Of a stretch of 64,000 bases of DNA, positions 61,808-64,000 are shown piece after piece; position 1 is the first letter of the stretch, and each line of letters starts with the position of its first letter. Origin of the DNA: Gracilinema caldarium DSM 7334 (lineage in GTDB: Bacteria > Spirochaetota > Spirochaetia > Treponematales > Breznakiellaceae); the NCBI RefSeq assembly GCF_000219725.1, contig NC_015732.1, forward strand, positions 2,418,001 through 2,482,000. The letters run 5' to 3'. The notes beneath the pieces were generated by a model. That model was given only the letters and a program-made list of their open reading frames with translations, searched no databases and was not told where the DNA came from. The position numbers and the translations under genes were made by a program.

Positions 61808-64000
61808 TTACCCTGAAAAAGGTGCGGCTTATCCAGTGGCACAGTTTCCGGGATGTTACCATCCCTATCGGAGAACGGACCCTCTTTGTGGGTGAAAATG
61901 GCTCCGGCAAATCGACCATTATCGATGCAATCCAGTATGCCCTGGTGGCCCAGCTTCACAAGATCCGCTTTAATGCAGCGGCCAATGAAAAACGATCGGG
62001 CCGCAGTCTCGATGGGTATGTACTGGCTAAAACCGGTTATGAAGGGGAGGAATATCAGCGCACAGAAGGGATAAGCCATGTAATGCTGGAATTCGAGAAG
62101 GGTGAAGCATCATTTTCTGCGGGGATCTGCGCGGAAATTACCAAAGATACAACCCAGGTCAGGGAACTCCCCTGGATTGCCCAGGGGGTTCAGGTAAAGG
62201 ATATTCCCCTCTTTCTCGATAGCACCCACCTTTTGGGATCCCAGCAGTTTAAACAGCGGATGCGAGACCTGGGCGCCCTGGTCTTTGATTCCAAAAAAGA
62301 ATACCAGAAGGAACTTACCCACCTTTTGGGGGTATTCCGGCGTAATGTGGAATTCAATCCCTCTCTGGATGCCCTGGTCCGCTCGATTGGCTTTGTACCC
62401 ATGGATTCGGTAAACCGTTTTGTCTGCGATTATATCCTGGAAGAGCGGATGGTAGACATCTCTGTGATGAAGAGCAACCTCCAGAGCTATAAGGATGCGG
62501 AGGCCGAAGCTGAGCTTGCCATAAAAAATATTGCAGCTTTGGAGGATATCCTCGCCATAGCCAGGGTTTGGCAGCAGCATAATAGAACCATCCTGAACCA
62601 GGAATATCTGCAAAAGCGACTCCAGATGGAACTGGAACAGGAACGGCTAGAGGAAAACCACAAAGAAAGCCAGCGGCTCGAAGCGGAAGAACAGCGAAAA
62701 GCCGAAGAAATCCGACGCCTCCAGGAAGAGCTCGAAGCCCTGCGGGACCAGGTGAACCAGCTGAGCCTATCCATACAGACCCACCAGGTGTATCAGCTTA
62801 TCCAGGATCTGGAGCGCCGCAAGAATCAGCTCTTAAAGGAGCTGGAACAGGCCCGCTCAAACCGGGAACGGTACCAAACCCTGCTAAGCCAGCTTGAAGC
62901 CCTATTAAATCGGGAGCTCGAACGGGACAGGGAAGGCAATGTGGATATGGACCGCTCTGCAGAAAGCCTGGAAACGGAAAAAGAAACCCTCTACCGGAGT
63001 CTGAGCAAGAGCCAGGAAGAACGGGAAAACCTGCGCAAAGACCTGGGCGACCTGGCACGAGAACTGGAGGAACTGGAACGGGGCCTGGTCCGCTATCCTG
63101 AGGGGCCTGCAGAACTGGTATCGGCCTTAAGAGAAGAGGGTATTCAGGCATGGATATTTGCAGACCTGGTAGAAGTAGCCGATCCGGCCTGGCAGAACGC
63201 CCTGGAGGGCTGGCTTAATACCCAGCGTTTTGCGGTGCTGGTGGAACAGGAACAGTTTCAGCGGGCCATCGCCATCTATGATCGGCTTCCCCGGCAGATC
63301 GGAGGGGTTCCTCTGCCAAACCTGGAGCGGATGGCCCAAAGCGAGGTACGCCCCCACTCACTGGCAGAGCTTGTAGTGACCGATTCACCCTTTGCCCGGC
63401 GCTATGCGGACTACATCCTGGGCCGGGTTATCCGAACCGACCAGGAACACTTAAAGGACTTTGACCAGAGTGTTACCCAAACCTGTCTCACCTACTCTGC
63501 CCATACGGTAAACCGGATCCGGGAGGCGGTGTACAGCCGCTGGTATCTGGGCAAAGGGGCCCGGGAGCGCCGTAAGGCAGAACTCCTTGCCCGGCGAAAG
63601 GAACTGCAGGAAGCGCTCAGCCGGCTCGAACTATCCATCAAACTGATGGAACAACAAACGGAACTTTTAAAGCGGGCCCTGCCGGCCCTCACCGAAATGC
63701 GGTACCTTTCATCGTCCATCGCTACCATTCCCGAACTGGAGCGCAGTATTACCGAAATCTCTGAACAGATTCGCCGGGTAGACACCTCTGACCTGGAAGT
63801 ACTTCGGAATGAGCTTGATGAACGGAAGCGGACATTAGGGAGCCGGGAGGCGGCTCTTTCCCAAGCCCAGATTGCCCTGGGAAGCATTCAGGGAAGGGCA
63901 AAGACCCTGGCAGAAGCAAGGCCTCCGCTGGAGGCGTCCGCCGAAACCCGAAGAGCCCAGTTTCAAGCCTTTGTGGCGAACCGAGAGCAGTTCCTTGAGG
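61804..64000 (+). CDS. jetC: Wadjet SMC-like ATPase JetC (partial, runs off the window)
   Basis: The frame is open from the ATG at 61804 to the window end, 732 codons. It begins MITLKKVRLIQWHSFRDVTI, with Walker A GENGSGKSTIIDAIQYAL and a following RSLDGYV and RTEGISHVMLEFE segment. Long coiled coils (about 235-350 and 395-420, 590-680) surround a hinge-like region (RYPEGPAELVSALREEG, WIFADLVEVADPAWQNALEG). This is the SMC/MukB-like motor that extrudes DNA loops in Wadjet. Signature and Walker B would lie beyond the window, as would jetD, the nuclease. Confidence 0.88.
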   Translation, partial: MITLKKVRLIQWHSFRDVTIPIGERTLFVGENGSGKSTIIDAIQYALVAQLHKIRFNAAANEKRSGRSLDGYVLAKTGYEGEEYQRTEGISHVMLEFEKGEASFSAGICAEITKDTTQVRELPWIAQGVQVKDIPLFLDSTHLLGSQQFKQRMRDLGALVFDSKKEYQKELTHLLGVFRRNVEFNPSLDALVRSIGFVPMDSVNRFVCDYILEERMVDISVMKSNLQSYKDAEAEAELAIKNIAALEDILAIARVWQQHNRTILNQEYLQKRLQMELEQERLEENHKESQRLEAEEQRKAEEIRRLQEELEALRDQVNQLSLSIQTHQVYQLIQDLERRKNQLLKELEQARSNRERYQTLLSQLEALLNRELERDREGNVDMDRSAESLETEKETLYRSLSKSQEERENLRKDLGDLARELEELERGLVRYPEGPAELVSALREEGIQAWIFADLVEVADPAWQNALEGWLNTQRFAVLVEQEQFQRAIAIYDRLPRQIGGVPLPNLERMAQSEVRPHSLAELVVTDSPFARRYADYILGRVIRTDQEHLKDFDQSVTQTCLTYSAHTVNRIREAVYSRWYLGKGARERRKAELLARRKELQEALSRLELSIKLMEQQTELLKRALPALTEMRYLSSSIATIPELERSITEISEQIRRVDTSDLEVLRNELDERKRTLGSREAALSQAQIALGSIQGRAKTLAEARPPLEASAETRRAQFQAFVANREQFLE

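Overview
The window looks like a Treponema-like spirochaete chromosome. Supporting signs are a secreted protein with the FASGQGEK-type signal end, a YjfB-family motility protein, Rpn-family nuclease paralogues and the Mbeg1-like and DUF434 families. No rRNA, tRNA or CRISPR array was found. Most genes are moderately GC-rich. A roughly 20-kb AT-rich island (about 37.1-57.2 kb) stands apart.

Layout. 0.1-8.1 kb: a sugar ABC transporter operon led by a YesN/LytS-type two-component pair plus a membrane-anchored binding protein that probably acts as its sensor. 8.2-11.4 kb: a zinc uptake operon (znuA-znuC-znuB-fur family gene) with two 7-1-7 operator palindromes over the promoter. 11.4-19 kb: an SfsA-DUF123 fusion, EamA and MFS transporters, a Phd/RelE toxin-antitoxin pair, and a divergent LysR/YeiH pair. 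19-25 kb: mgtA-PTS IIA-like-mntH-usp, preceded by a 47-codon leader peptide, an intrinsic terminator and a hairpin over the mgtA ribosome site. 25-36 kb: ridA, two Rpn-family nucleases, a very large glycoside phosphorylase and a GH30 hydrolase. The last two share a palindromic operator at their -35 regions. An AAA/DUF4143 ATPase is split by an IS.

The island (37.1-57.2 kb, all minus strand) is the most interesting part. It reads, in transcription order: a glycosyltransferase, then eight secreted-protein genes with a near-identical double-glycine leader and four different C-terminal bodies, then a peptidase-containing ABC transporter (PCAT), an HlyD adaptor and a TolC-like channel. Each double-glycine protein is followed by its own partner gene, and the pairing is kept each time a type recurs: type I with a leucine-rich-repeat-like periplasmic protein, type II with a 162-aa periplasmic protein, type III with a 72-aa two-helix membrane protein, type IV with a WG-repeat protein. 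This looks like a cassette array of exported effectors with cognate immunity proteins. Pieces of the 3' end of the glycosyltransferase gene precede several cassettes and mark how they were duplicated. The system appears to be decaying here: the PCAT and the channel are each split by an IS, the glycosyltransferase has two in-frame stops, and one effector has an amber stop.

57.4-64 kb: a DUF523/DUF1722 protein, a 175-bp foldback element, an Mbeg1-like lipase-fold protein and the start of a Wadjet (jetABC) plasmid-defence operon. jetA carries an apparent one-base frameshift and jetC runs off the end of the window. Several genes without a Shine-Dalgarno sequence begin 6-7 bases after a -10 hexamer, suggesting leaderless transcripts.
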